In this document: piece by piece, positions 29,400-37,990 of the stretch
Layout: each line of letters starts with the position of its first letter
Numbering within the stretch: position 1 is the first letter of the stretch
Source of the DNA: Fundidesulfovibrio agrisoli
GTDB lineage: Bacteria; Desulfobacterota; Desulfovibrionia; Desulfovibrionales; Desulfovibrionaceae
Assembly: GCF_022808715.1 (NCBI RefSeq)
Contig: NZ_JAKZKX010000003.1
Location: forward strand, 186,001 to 250,000
Reading direction: 5' to 3'
DNA: 64,000 nt
The notes under the pieces: generated by a model
Databases searched by the model: none
What the model saw: the letters and a program-made list of their open reading frames with translations, nothing else
What the model was told of the DNA's origin: nothing
Program-made: the position numbers and the translations under genes

Positions 29400-29638
29400 G
29401 AAAAGCCAAATGCAAGCACTGCCGCTACTGGAAAGGCCCCATCCCCTACGAGCACCGCTACTGCCCGCCGGAGGAGATGCTCAAGGGCGAGTGGGGCTTC
29501 TGCAAACGCCACGCGCCCAGGCCCAAGGTCGACAACGTGGAGGCCGTGCGCGGCAAGACCTATATCGCCCTCTGGCCGGAGACCCTGGCCGAGGACGTCT
29601 GCGGCGAGTTCGCCCTGATCCCCTTGCAGAAGGAGTAG
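29396..29638 (+). CDS. small Cys-rich (zinc-ribbon-like) protein
   Basis: An 80-residue soluble protein. The conserved-looking pattern is C6-x2-C9-x2-W, C23, W-G-x-C36-K-R-H-A-P, W-P-x-T and D-x-C69-G-E-F. Four or five Cys plus His could bind zinc or an iron-sulfur cluster. Proteins with this C-x2-C ... WGxCxRHAP ... WPxT ... CGEF layout are widespread but without assigned function, as far as I know. The start overlaps the glutaminyl cyclase stop (ATGA). It is the last gene before a strong terminator. Confidence 0.78.
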   Translation: MRKAKCKHCRYWKGPIPYEHRYCPPEEMLKGEWGFCKRHAPRPKVDNVEAVRGKTYIALWPETLAEDVCGEFALIPLQKE

Positions 29639-29668
29639 CAGGCCTCCGCCGCCCCGCATGAACGAAGA

Positions 29669-29706
29669 AGCCCCCCGCGCCTGGTGCGCGGGGGGCTTTT
29701 TGTTTT
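29669..29706 (+). terminator. terminator closing the glutaminyl cyclase operon
   Basis: A 12-bp stem, AGCCCCCCGCGC with GCGCGGGGGGCT (29669-29697), is followed by TTTTTTGTTTT on the plus strand. It lies between this operon and the convergent lgt gene. Confidence 0.92.
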
Positions 29707-29721
29707 ACGGCGCCGAACAGG

Positions 29722-30522
29722 CTAGGCGTCGGGCTTCGAGGAGGCGGACCTGCCGCGCAGCAGCAGCGCCGCGCCCACAAGGACCATGGGCAGGGAGAGC
29801 AGCTGGCCCATGGTCAGCCAGCCCCAGGCCAGGTAGCCCAGCTGGGGGTCGGGCTCCCGGATGAGCTCCACCAGGAAGCGGAACAGGCCGTAGAATGCCA
29901 GGAACATGCCCGTGACGTGCCCCCTGGGGCGCGGCTTGGCCGAGTAGAACCAGAGGATGAGGAAGAGCGTGAGGCCCTCAAGCCCGGCCTCGTACAACTG
30001 GGAGGGGTGGCGCGGCACGCCGCCCGCGCGCGGGTCCGGGAAGAGCACGCCCCAGGGCATGCCGGTGGGGCCGCCCCAGAGCTCGCCGTTGATGAAGTTG
30101 CCGATGCGCCCGAAGAACAGGCCCGGCGGGGCCAGGGGGCACAGGAAGTCGCCTATCTCCAGGAAGGTCTTGCCGTGCTTGCGCGCGAAGATCCAGACCA
30201 CCACGCACAGCCCGATCATGCCGCCGTGGAAGCTCATGCCGCCGTTCCAGATCTGGAAGATGGCCAGCGGGTCGGAGAGGTAGACGCCCAGGTCGTAGAA
30301 GACCACGTAGCCGAGGCGCGCGCCCAGCACCAGGCCCAGCACGCACCAGGTGATGAAGTCGTCCACCATGGCCGGGGTCCAGCCCGAGCCGGGGCGGGCG
30401 GCGCGCCGCCTGCCCAGCAGCCATCCGGTGACGAACCCGGCCAGGTACATCAGGCCGTACCAGCGCACCTGCAGAGGCCCGAGGCCGATGGCCACGGGAT
30501 CGAAGTCGGGGTGTTTTATCAT
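29722..30522 (-). CDS. lgt: prolipoprotein diacylglyceryl transferase (Lgt)
   Basis: A 266-residue inner-membrane enzyme that attaches diacylglycerol to the lipobox Cys of prolipoproteins. Seven hydrophobic segments are visible. The Lgt signature region is present (GRIGNFINGELWGGPTGMPWGVLFPD, about residues 130-155, with the essential Arg and Asn), as is HPSQLYEAGLEG. The stop of the pseudo-receiver TPR gene is nine bases upstream, so the two are probably co-transcribed. There is no strong ribosome site, consistent with coupling to the upstream gene. Confidence 0.96.
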   Translation of the reverse strand: MIKHPDFDPVAIGLGPLQVRWYGLMYLAGFVTGWLLGRRRAARPGSGWTPAMVDDFITWCVLGLVLGARLGYVVFYDLGVYLSDPLAIFQIWNGGMSFHGGMIGLCVVVWIFARKHGKTFLEIGDFLCPLAPPGLFFGRIGNFINGELWGGPTGMPWGVLFPDPRAGGVPRHPSQLYEAGLEGLTLFLILWFYSAKPRPRGHVTGMFLAFYGLFRFLVELIREPDPQLGYLAWGWLTMGQLLSLPMVLVGAALLLRGRSASSKPDA

Positions 30523-30531
30523 GGAGGGGGT

Positions 30532-31860
30532 CTATATCTCGCGCAGCAGGTTCTTGGCGCGCTCGAACCCCGGGTTGAGCTCCAGGGCCTTGTGCAGAAA
30601 CTCCACGGCGAGCTCCTTGCGCGCGGCGCGCAGGTACACGGTGGCGATGTTGAAGCAGACGGTTTCGCCCGCGGTCCACAGGTCGGGGTTGGTGCGAAGG
30701 GCCTTGTCCAGGTAGTTGAAGGCGTCCTGGAATTCGCGGCCTTCGCTGTAGGCCATGGCCATGTTGTAGTAGAGCCCGGCGTCGTTGGGCGAGATCTTGA
30801 GGGCCCTGCGGTATTCCTCGATGGCCTGGTCCCACTTGCCCTGCTTGCGCAGGGTGATGCCGAGGCGGTTGAAGGTCTCGATGTCGGACTTGTCCAGGAT
30901 GCCCTTCTTGGCTTCGATGGACTGGCGCAGGTATTTCTCGGAGATTTCCGGAGCGTTTGAGATGCAGTGCTCCGCGATGGTCCTGGTGACGCGCCCCACC
31001 TGGGCCATGGCCTCCCTGGTGGCGAGCTTGATGGCGTCGTCGAAGATCTCCACGGCCTTTTCCCGCTCGCCCAGGTTCATGTAGTTGTCGCCGATGGAGA
31101 TCTTGCGGTCCACGTTGAGGGGGGAGAGCCTGTCCAGCCGTTCGAGGAACTTGGTCTCCTCCCGGACGTTGCCGGTGACCTTGTGCAGCTCCGCGATCTT
31201 CTTGATGGGGTCGAGGAACAGCTTCCCGTTCTTGGAGGCCTCTGTGTAGGCCGTCAGGGCCTGGTCCATCATCTCGCGGCCCTTGAAGCTGTCGCCCAGC
31301 ACCAGCAGGGCCGCCGGGCTGCCCGGCTTGAGCTCCAGGATCTTGCGGGCCACGGACTCGGCCTCGGAGTGCTTGCCGTTCTCGTTGAGCTTCTTGCCCA
31401 GGTCGATCAGTTCGCCGATCTGCCCGCGCGGCTTCACGGTGAAGGCCACCTTCTCGATGAGCATATCCGGGGAGATGGGTTTGGTGATGACGTTGTTGGC
31501 CCCGATCTCGTGCATGTAGATCAGTATCTCGCGGGCGACCTCGCCCGTGAGGATGATGATGAGCACGTCAGGGTATTGGTTCTTCAGGAACTGGACGAGG
31601 TCGTGGCAGTATTTGCCGTTGATTTCGCGTTCGACGAAGAAGACCACCTTCCGGCCCTGGCCGACGAGAAGTCGGAGTTCCTTGTAGAGCTGCTCCTGGG
31701 TGGTGACGTTGTGAACGCAGTCGTCCTTGATATGCAGATGCCGCAGCAGGGTGCTGCGCAAATTCTTGTTGAAGTGTGGATCGTGGGACAGCACCAGGAA
31801 TACGCCCCTCTGGTCGAGGATGAATTCCCGGACGTCCTCATCGTACACTTTCGGCTTCAT
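30532..31860 (-). CDS. pseudo-receiver domain fused to TPR repeats
   Basis: A 442-residue cytoplasmic protein. Residues 18-135 have the length and pattern of a response-regulator receiver (VFLVLSHDP, IIILTG at 101-106, NVITKPIS with K127). However, the beta-3 strand VVFFVEREING has no phospho-acceptor Asp, only E77 nearby. It is therefore likely a phosphorylation-independent receiver. Residues 150-442 hold at least six TPR units (for example IEEYRRALKISPNDAGLYYNMAMAYSEGREFQDAFNYLDKAL). The start at 31860 has GGAGG upstream. It precedes lgt by nine bases. Its partner is unknown. Confidence 0.8.
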   Translation of the reverse strand: MKPKVYDEDVREFILDQRGVFLVLSHDPHFNKNLRSTLLRHLHIKDDCVHNVTTQEQLYKELRLLVGQGRKVVFFVEREINGKYCHDLVQFLKNQYPDVLIIILTGEVAREILIYMHEIGANNVITKPISPDMLIEKVAFTVKPRGQIGELIDLGKKLNENGKHSEAESVARKILELKPGSPAALLVLGDSFKGREMMDQALTAYTEASKNGKLFLDPIKKIAELHKVTGNVREETKFLERLDRLSPLNVDRKISIGDNYMNLGEREKAVEIFDDAIKLATREAMAQVGRVTRTIAEHCISNAPEISEKYLRQSIEAKKGILDKSDIETFNRLGITLRKQGKWDQAIEEYRRALKISPNDAGLYYNMAMAYSEGREFQDAFNYLDKALRTNPDLWTAGETVCFNIATVYLRAARKELAVEFLHKALELNPGFERAKNLLREI

Positions 31861-32125
31861 CAAATCCTCCGCGAGACAATGTATCATGCCGATATGTATC
31901 GCTATGGGGGGCTTTCGCCCTGTGCTAGCGGCGTGCGGCGATGATATCTTAATGAGTGGCCCGGAAAAGGCAAGCGACTCCTGATGCCGAAAAAGGGAGC
32001 CTGAGCGGCGAAACGCAATTGTCACAGCACCGAGACACGGATTCAACGCTGCCAGGGCATCAGGCACAAAGACGAAAGGGCCGGACCCGGCCCGGGCATC
32101 CGAATCCAGACGCCAGGAGCGCCAC

Positions 32126-32512
32126 ATGGACGCAGAGCAGCTTCAGACGTTTTCCGCAACCCTTACCGCGATGATGCAGCACACCCTGAACAAGATGCGC
32201 GACAGCATGGACGACCTCATCGGGGAGGAAGTGCTCCCCCCCGACCTGGCCGACCGCGCCACCATGGAGTCCGGGCGCAACTTCGCCCTGCTCATGCGCG
32301 AGCGCGACCGCCAGACCCTGGCGGGCATCCATGAGGCCCTGGCCCGCCTCGAAGCGGGTGAATACGGAATCTGCGAGGAGTGCGACGAGGATATCGCCCC
32401 GGCACGCCTCAAGGCGCAGCCCATGGCCACGCTCTGCGTGCACTGCCAGGGCCGCCGCGAGGACCAGGCCCGCGCCCGCGCCGGTATGGCCTCAGGCTTC
32501 TTCGAGGCTTGA
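32126..32512 (+). CDS. DksA/TraR-family transcription factor
   Basis: A 128-residue protein. A coiled-coil hairpin (residues about 5-75) carries D40-L-A-D43-R-A45 near its tip, matching the DxxDxA motif by which DksA enters the RNA polymerase secondary channel. A C4 zinc finger follows (C83-x2-C86, C104-x2-C107). Proteins of this group tune transcription with ppGpp. The C-terminal tail is short. The last 21 bases overlap the 3' end of the convergent panB gene. The 265-base upstream gap 31861-32125 shows no gene. Confidence 0.88.
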   Translation: MDAEQLQTFSATLTAMMQHTLNKMRDSMDDLIGEEVLPPDLADRATMESGRNFALLMRERDRQTLAGIHEALARLEAGEYGICEECDEDIAPARLKAQPMATLCVHCQGRREDQARARAGMASGFFEA

Positions 32513-33343
32513 GAGCAGCAGGACCAGCTCTTCCGGGGCCATCTCGAAGGCGTGCTCCGGGCCGGGGAAGCTCCCCGAGCGGACCTCCTGGGCGAATTCG
32601 GCCAGGGCTTCGCGGGCGAGCCGCCCCAGCTCGGCGTAGCGCTTGACGAACTTGGGGCGGAAGCCCTCGTAGAGGCCGAGCAGGTCGTGGAACACCAGAA
32701 CCTGCCCGTCGCACGAGGCGCCCGCGCCGATGCCGATGGTGGGGACGGGCACTTCCCGGGTGACGAGCTGCGCCACCTGGGAGGGCAGGCATTCCAGCAC
32801 CATGGCGAAGCAACCGGCTTCGGCCAGGGCCATGGCGTCCCGCAAGAGGCGCTTGGCGGCGATGGCGGTGCGCGCCTGCACCTTGAAGCCGCCCAGGGCG
32901 GCAACATGCTGCGGGGTGAGCCCCAGGTGGCCCATTACGGGTATCCCCGCCTGGACCATGGCCCGCACCTGCGGGCATATCTCGAGGCCGCCCTCCACCT
33001 TCACCGCCTGGACACGAGCCTGCTTCATCAGCAGGCCGGCGTTGCGCACCGCATCCTCCACCGAGGCCTGGTAGGAGAGGAAGGGCATGTCCGCCACCAC
33101 GAGGGCCTTGCCGGAACCACGGGTCACCGCCGAGGCGTGATGGAGCATCTGCTCCATGGTGACGCTGATGGTGTCCTCCTGGCCCAGCACGACCATGCCC
33201 AGGGAATCGCCCACGAGCAGGATGTCCGCGCCCGCGGCTTCGGCCAGGGCGGCCTGCCCGGCGTCGTATGCCGTGATGACCACGAGCCGACGGTTGCCCT
33301 TGCACGCGGCGATGTCCGGCGCGGTGAGTCTCTTCTGCTGCAT
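32492..33343 (-). CDS. panB: 3-methyl-2-oxobutanoate hydroxymethyltransferase (PanB)
   Basis: A 283-residue TIM-barrel enzyme of pantothenate synthesis, transferring a hydroxymethyl group to alpha-ketoisovalerate. VVITAYDAGQAALAEAAGADILLVGDSLGMVVLGQEDT (about residues 20-58), VKVEGG, GHLGLTPQ and IGIGAGASCDGQVLVFHDLLGL are the family signatures. The start is the ATG at 33343 with GGAGG upstream. The 3' end overlaps the dksA-like gene. panC and panD are not nearby. Nothing recognisable lies in the 266-base upstream gap 33344-33609. Confidence 0.96.
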   Translation of the reverse strand: MQQKRLTAPDIAACKGNRRLVVITAYDAGQAALAEAAGADILLVGDSLGMVVLGQEDTISVTMEQMLHHASAVTRGSGKALVVADMPFLSYQASVEDAVRNAGLLMKQARVQAVKVEGGLEICPQVRAMVQAGIPVMGHLGLTPQHVAALGGFKVQARTAIAAKRLLRDAMALAEAGCFAMVLECLPSQVAQLVTREVPVPTIGIGAGASCDGQVLVFHDLLGLYEGFRPKFVKRYAELGRLAREALAEFAQEVRSGSFPGPEHAFEMAPEELVLLLSSLEEA

Positions 33344-33609
33344 TGATCCTCCCCTTGTTTCGCCTCCCGTCATAGCCCAAACACGCCGGTTTGTCTCTCC
33401 CGGCCAGGGCGCATGCCCGGATGGGGCACCTCTGGCCGGGCACAGTGCCGTTTCAGGCCATGCCGGGCCTCGGATGCGGCTCGCGGAAGAGATGCTGCGG
33501 ACGGAGACGTGTTCTGGGCGGGCGACGGGGATGAGGGGGTGAGTGCGCCGCGGGCGCGAACCCAAGAACGGGCGGGAGGTGCGGGGCCGTTGGGCCCGCC
33601 TGCCGTGCC

Positions 33610-34251
33610 TCAGGGGCGGTGCATCACCCAGACCACCCTGCCGAGCATGGCCCCGGCCAGAGCGTCCGTGGCGAGGTGCTGCGCCTTGATGGATGCGTTG
33701 TCCGCCGTGACCAGCACGAGCGGCTTGCGGTTTTCCTGGCGCAGCCTGCGCACGCAGAACCCCTCCATGGGCAGCATCAGGCCGAAGAGCCCTCCATCGA
33801 CCGGGGTCTTGTCCCTGGTGTTCACCCCGACGTAGGCGTCGCGATGGATCAAGGGCTCCATGGACGCATCCTCCACGCGCATGGCCAGGAGAGACTCCGG
33901 TTGGTAGCGCAGCAGAAAGGAGGATTCCGCTGCGGGCTGGTCCCAGCCGGCATCTTCAGGCCCGGAGGGCGAGGGTTTGGTGAGGAAGACGGGGGGCAGG
34001 CCGTCGTACACCCAGCGGGGGTTGAGGCCGAAGTTCCGGTAGAGCTTGAGGGCCCATTCCCCCGGGATGACGCCGCGCCTCTTGGCGTCGGAGATGCTCG
34101 ACTGCCTGATGTCCAGCGTGATGGCCAAATCACTCTGTGAGGCCAGGCCAAGGGCCTGGACGATTCGCTCGAACCCGAGTGTGAACTCGCTAGGGGCCTG
34201 AACGGCTCCGTTCTTCCTGCCCTGTCCGGAAAGTTGGGGGTGCTGGGGCAT
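33610..34251 (-). CDS. CI-like regulator: HTH plus degenerate S24 domain (paralogue 1)
   Basis: A 213-residue protein with a phage-CI-type helix-turn-helix at about 25-80 (SDLAITLDIRQSSISDAKRR) and a LexA/CI S24 domain at 115-213. The nucleophile position keeps S130 (EDASMEPLI). The general-base Lys is replaced by Arg (R168 in FCVRRL), so self-cleavage is unlikely. Proteins of this group act as repressors of prophage or stress genes. A closely related gene lies 210 bases upstream on the same strand. The upstream gap is AT-rich. No phage structural gene is near. Confidence 0.82.
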   Translation of the reverse strand: MPQHPQLSGQGRKNGAVQAPSEFTLGFERIVQALGLASQSDLAITLDIRQSSISDAKRRGVIPGEWALKLYRNFGLNPRWVYDGLPPVFLTKPSPSGPEDAGWDQPAAESSFLLRYQPESLLAMRVEDASMEPLIHRDAYVGVNTRDKTPVDGGLFGLMLPMEGFCVRRLRQENRKPLVLVTADNASIKAQHLATDALAGAMLGRVVWVMHRP

Positions 34252-34408
34252 ACGCCGACTCCTTATGCCAATCTATATACGAATTTACGATTTGAAAAAT
34301 AGCATCATATATTCATTCCTGCAAGTAGAAGTTTGAATACGTGTGGTCTCAGGTGCGATATTACAGGTTCGAGTGCGACTATCAGATATTTATTTGTGAC
34401 ATGGGAAC

Positions 34409-34433
34409 AAAAAAAACCGCCCCGAGGGGCGGC
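34409..34433 (-). terminator. terminator of CI-like paralogue 2
   Basis: CCGCCCC-GA-GGGGCGG stem (34417-34433); on the minus strand the hairpin is followed by eight T. It separates the two CI-like genes, so paralogue 1 must have its own promoter in the AT-rich stretch 34252-34400. Confidence 0.9.
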
Positions 34434-34461
34434 TTTTCACATCCGTAGAGTGGGGAGCGGC

Positions 34462-35139
34462 CTAGAGTTCCTGCAGCACCCACCAGACGCGGCCGATGAT
34501 GTTGCCGACGATGTCTTCGGCCTTGAGCGACTGATCCTTGTAGGTGGGGTTCTCGCTGCGCAGGATGACCCTGTTGTTCTCGAAGTCGTTGAACAGGCGG
34601 CGCACCACGAAGCCCTCGTTGGGCACGGACACGGCGAAGATTTCGCCGGAGCGGAGCTGCCGCTGGTCCTTGTTGACGCCGATGTAGGCGCCGCGGCGCA
34701 CGATGGGCTCCATGTTCTGGTGCTCCATCTTGAAGATGGTCTGGCCCGGGCAGATGAAGGCCTCGGGGATGGCGATCATCTCGATGGGCTTCTCCTGCAG
34801 GGAGCCGTCCTCGGCGATGATGCCGGTCATGGAACTGACCGTGACCGCGCGTGACTTGGGCTTGTCGGAGCCGTAGCTGGTGCCGGGCTCCATGAGGCCC
34901 ACGGGCAGGGCCATGCCTTCACGCAGCACCTGGGGCGCTTCGCCGGAGGTGATCCAGTCGGGGTTGAGGCCGTGGCTGCGGTAGAGCTTGAGCAGCCAGT
35001 CGGCAGGGATGGATTGACGCCGCTTGGCGTCGGAGATGCTGGACTGACGGATGCCGAGAATCGCCGCCAGGTCGACCTGGGTGCGGGCGCCGGTGGCGCG
35101 CTTGATTCTTTCCAGGGCTTCGTCGAATGCGTTGTACAT
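34462..35139 (-). CDS. CI-like regulator: HTH plus degenerate S24 domain (paralogue 2)
   Basis: A 225-residue homologue of the downstream gene. The recognition region contains the same RQSSISDAKRR string (residues 31-41). In the S24 domain (about 130-225) both catalytic positions are changed: N142 in HQNMEPIV replaces the Ser and R180 in FVVRRL replaces the Lys. It therefore cannot autocleave by the usual mechanism and would need another way to be relieved from DNA. It has its own terminator. The upstream gap to hypF is AT-rich and includes a 10-bp hairpin. Confidence 0.83.
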   Translation of the reverse strand: MYNAFDEALERIKRATGARTQVDLAAILGIRQSSISDAKRRQSIPADWLLKLYRSHGLNPDWITSGEAPQVLREGMALPVGLMEPGTSYGSDKPKSRAVTVSSMTGIIAEDGSLQEKPIEMIAIPEAFICPGQTIFKMEHQNMEPIVRRGAYIGVNKDQRQLRSGEIFAVSVPNEGFVVRRLFNDFENNRVILRSENPTYKDQSLKAEDIVGNIIGRVWWVLQEL

Positions 35140-35410
35140 GTTTCACCTCTAAGCTCCCTCAAAGCAAGGAGCACGCTGTTGATCCCATGATGGATACCCC
35201 GCCGCCGCAACACTTCCGTGAGAGTTGATAGGGTACATCATTACGTAGGCTGCTGCCGCTGCCCCGGGCGGGAGGCGAGGGTGGCCGAACGGAACCGCCA
35301 AGGGCTGGTGCAGAAGATCACCAGACGCTGACCGCTTGTGGCGGCTTACGTGTGGGGTGCACCGTAGTGTACAAGCACATATATATGGCCTTCGGAAAAG
35401 CGCAAGCATA

Positions 35411-35433
35411 AAATGGAGGGTTTCCCTCCATTT
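35411..35433. repeat. 10-bp inverted repeat between hypF and the CI-like genes
   Basis: AAATGGAGGG and CCCTCCATTT flank a TTT loop, followed nearby by a further GGATGGAGGG. It lies in the roughly 480-base gap 35140-35616, otherwise without a gene. It could be a regulator site or a leftward terminator for hypF, although the T-run is short. Confidence 0.5.
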
Positions 35434-35616
35434 GGATGGAGGGTTTTGCGCAGTTATTACGGAACCAGCTGTTTACAAATACTATTTAAGAACAAGGCTC
35501 AGGGCGGTGTCATGACAACATACAGACAGGATGAACAAAGTGTAAAGTTTTTAAAATATTGTTAACGCCACTATCCTCTTTGGTGAGTCGAAAGCCGACC
35601 GTTCGGGTCGTGTATT

Positions 35617-37959
35617 TTATTTTTGTACAAGCAGGCTGCCGAAGTACGCTTGGCCCAGTGAAATACACCCGTCCCCGGGGTGTGTCTGATTCATGGCCAC
35701 GCATTTTACGCCTACATGTAATAGTAGCCTGGATAAGGCTACAGTCAAGGAGGCATTGCAGAATACACCGCCGCTGATAACCACTTTTCGGGCATCAGTC
35801 CGTTTGCTTAACACCTCGGCCATGGCGGCCAGGCCATGCGCCAGACCCAGATGGAAGCGTCTGCTGATAACGCCTGAGCTCTCGCCGCGGACGAAATCCT
35901 CCGCCGCCTTGCCGAAAAGTTCCAGCGTCCCCAGTTCGAGCATTTCCCCACCCTCAAGGAAGCCGCAAGGGTAGGGCCTGCTCTCGGCCATGTCCTGCGC
36001 GTGCTCCAGCCGGATGGCCGCCTGCCCTTCGTAGCTGATCTCCTGGCACAGGCCCATGAGTCCGGCCACGGCGTCGAACAGCCTGCCGCAGCTGCTGGTG
36101 AGCGGGCTGTTGACGCCTTTGGCTATCATGGCCCGCAGCGTGGCCAGGGCCTGCTCGCGTCCCCTCAGCCAGGGGTGCGCGGCAGGGTCCGGCGCGAGGC
36201 CCAGGGCGTCCATGTAGGCCGCCGCCATGCGCCAGGGCTGCCGGATCGCCGCCTCGCCGCCCGGCAGGGGCACCTGCTGGAAGCGGCCCACGCGCTCCAT
36301 GACCATGTTCAACGGGTCGACGTAGAGAAATTCGCCGCCCCAGATGGTGCCGTCCCCGCCGTAGCCCGAGCCGTCCAGGGCGATGCCCAGCACGGGCTCC
36401 TCCAGGCGGTGTTCGGCCAGGGCCGCGAACACGTGGGCGAAGTGGTGCTGGAGCCTGAGCACGGGCAGGCCGCTCTCCTCCAGGGCGTAGCGCGTTGAGA
36501 GGTAGTCGGGGTGCAGGTCGGCCACCACCGCCTCGGGCTTGACCTGCAGGATGGACTCCAGATGGGCGATGACCTCCTTGTGGAAGGCCGCCGTCTCCAT
36601 GTTGTGCATGTCCCCGATGTGCTGGCTGACGAAGGCCTGGTTCTCCTTGGTCAGGCAGATGGTGTTCTTGAGCTCCGGCCCCACGCCCAGCACGCTTGGC
36701 CCCTTGCGCGGCAGGAACACCGGCGAGGGCGTGAACCCGCGCGCCCGGCGCAGGAACTGGCGCTCGAAGCCGCCTTGCGCCGCCGGCAGCAGGCGCAGCA
36801 CGGAGTCGTCGGTGCGCACCAGAATGTCGCGGTTATGGAGCAGGAAGACGTCCGCTATGGCCTTGAGGCGGGAAAGGGCCTCGCGGTTACCGAGGGAAAT
36901 GGGCTCGGAGCTCATGTTGCCGCTGGTCATCACCAGGGCGGCGGGCTTGCCCGTGACCTTGCGGAAGGCCCGCAGCAGCAGGTGGTGCTGCGGGGTGTAG
37001 GGAAGCATGGCCCCCAGCAGGTCGGTATCCGGGGAGACGTCCGGCGCGAGCGGCCCGTCGCGGCGGATGGGCACCAGCACGATGGGCCGCTCTTTGGAGA
37101 GCAGCAGCTCGCATTCCTCGGGCGAGGGGGATGCCAGGGCGCGCAAGTCGTCCAGATCGGGGACCATGACGGCCAGGGGCTTGCCCGGGCGGTGCTTGCG
37201 GGCGCGCAACAGGGCCACGGCGGCCGGGTCGCAGGCGTCCACGGACAGGTGGAAGCCGCCCAGGCCCTTCATGGCCAGGATCCTGCCCTTGGCCAGGGCC
37301 TTGGCCGCCTTCTCGATGGCGGCGTGGCCCTCGGCCTGGCGCTTGCCCTTGCGGTCGGCCAGCCAGATCAGGGGGCCGCACACCGGGCAGGCGTTGGGCT
37401 GGGCGTGGAAGCGGCGGTCCAGCGGGTCCTCGTATTCCTTGGCGCACTCGGGGCAGAGCGGGAAGCAGGCCATGGAGGTGGTGGCCCGGTCGTAGGGGAG
37501 GCTGCGGGTGATGGTGTAGCGCGGCCCGCAGTTGGTGCAGTTGGTGAAAGCGTAGTTGTGGCGGCGGTTGGCCGGGTCGGACATATCGGCCAGACAGTCC
37601 TCGCAGGTGGCCACGTCCGGGCTGACCAGCACGTGGTGCCCCTCTCCGGCGCTGCTGCGCTCGATGCGGAAGGCCTGCTCGCCGGGCACCACGGGGGCCT
37701 CGGCCACGGAGTGCTCCACGATCATGGCCAGCGGCGGCAGCTTGTGCAGCAGATCGTGGGTAAAGCCATCGAGCTCTGCGGGAGGTCCCTGCACCTCGAT
37801 GACCACGCCTTCGGGGGAGTTGAGGACGAAGCCGACGAGGCCGCGCTCCAGGGCCAGCCGGTACACGAAGGGGCGGAAGCCCACCCCCTGCACTCGGCCG
37901 ACCACCACATGCCTGTTGCGCTTGACGGTCTGGTTGTTCACCGCCTGGAAATAAGACAT
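35617..37959 (-). CDS. hypF: carbamoyltransferase HypF (NiFe-hydrogenase maturation)
   Basis: A 780-residue multidomain enzyme that makes thiocarbamate on HypE from carbamoyl phosphate, supplying the CN ligands of the NiFe active site. Domains in order: acylphosphatase (GRVQGVGFRPFVYRLA, 21-36), two C-x2-C ... C-x2-C zinc fingers (CEDC/CTNC and CPEC/CPVC, about 120-200), YrdC-like (about 215-395), and a Kae1-like domain with HHFAHVFAALAEH and LDGSGYGGDGTIWGGEF. Length is normal. A DUF362 gene starts 31 bases upstream. Other hyp genes are not in the window. Confidence 0.97.
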   Translation of the reverse strand: MSYFQAVNNQTVKRNRHVVVGRVQGVGFRPFVYRLALERGLVGFVLNSPEGVVIEVQGPPAELDGFTHDLLHKLPPLAMIVEHSVAEAPVVPGEQAFRIERSSAGEGHHVLVSPDVATCEDCLADMSDPANRRHNYAFTNCTNCGPRYTITRSLPYDRATTSMACFPLCPECAKEYEDPLDRRFHAQPNACPVCGPLIWLADRKGKRQAEGHAAIEKAAKALAKGRILAMKGLGGFHLSVDACDPAAVALLRARKHRPGKPLAVMVPDLDDLRALASPSPEECELLLSKERPIVLVPIRRDGPLAPDVSPDTDLLGAMLPYTPQHHLLLRAFRKVTGKPAALVMTSGNMSSEPISLGNREALSRLKAIADVFLLHNRDILVRTDDSVLRLLPAAQGGFERQFLRRARGFTPSPVFLPRKGPSVLGVGPELKNTICLTKENQAFVSQHIGDMHNMETAAFHKEVIAHLESILQVKPEAVVADLHPDYLSTRYALEESGLPVLRLQHHFAHVFAALAEHRLEEPVLGIALDGSGYGGDGTIWGGEFLYVDPLNMVMERVGRFQQVPLPGGEAAIRQPWRMAAAYMDALGLAPDPAAHPWLRGREQALATLRAMIAKGVNSPLTSSCGRLFDAVAGLMGLCQEISYEGQAAIRLEHAQDMAESRPYPCGFLEGGEMLELGTLELFGKAAEDFVRGESSGVISRRFHLGLAHGLAAMAEVLSKRTDARKVVISGGVFCNASLTVALSRLLLHVGVKCVAMNQTHPGDGCISLGQAYFGSLLVQK

Positions 37960-37990
37960 CCAGAAGGCTTGCGCAACTCCAGCGGGCGGA

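Noticed and set aside
34330-34380. tRNA-like T-loop string (GGTTCGAGT) in the AT-rich gap
   Set aside because: The flanking bases do not form a T-stem, and no acceptor or anticodon arm can be drawn.
35510-35704. 64-codon frame at the 3' end of hypF
   Set aside because: Overlaps the hypF C-terminus in another frame, with no ribosome site and no protein-like pattern.
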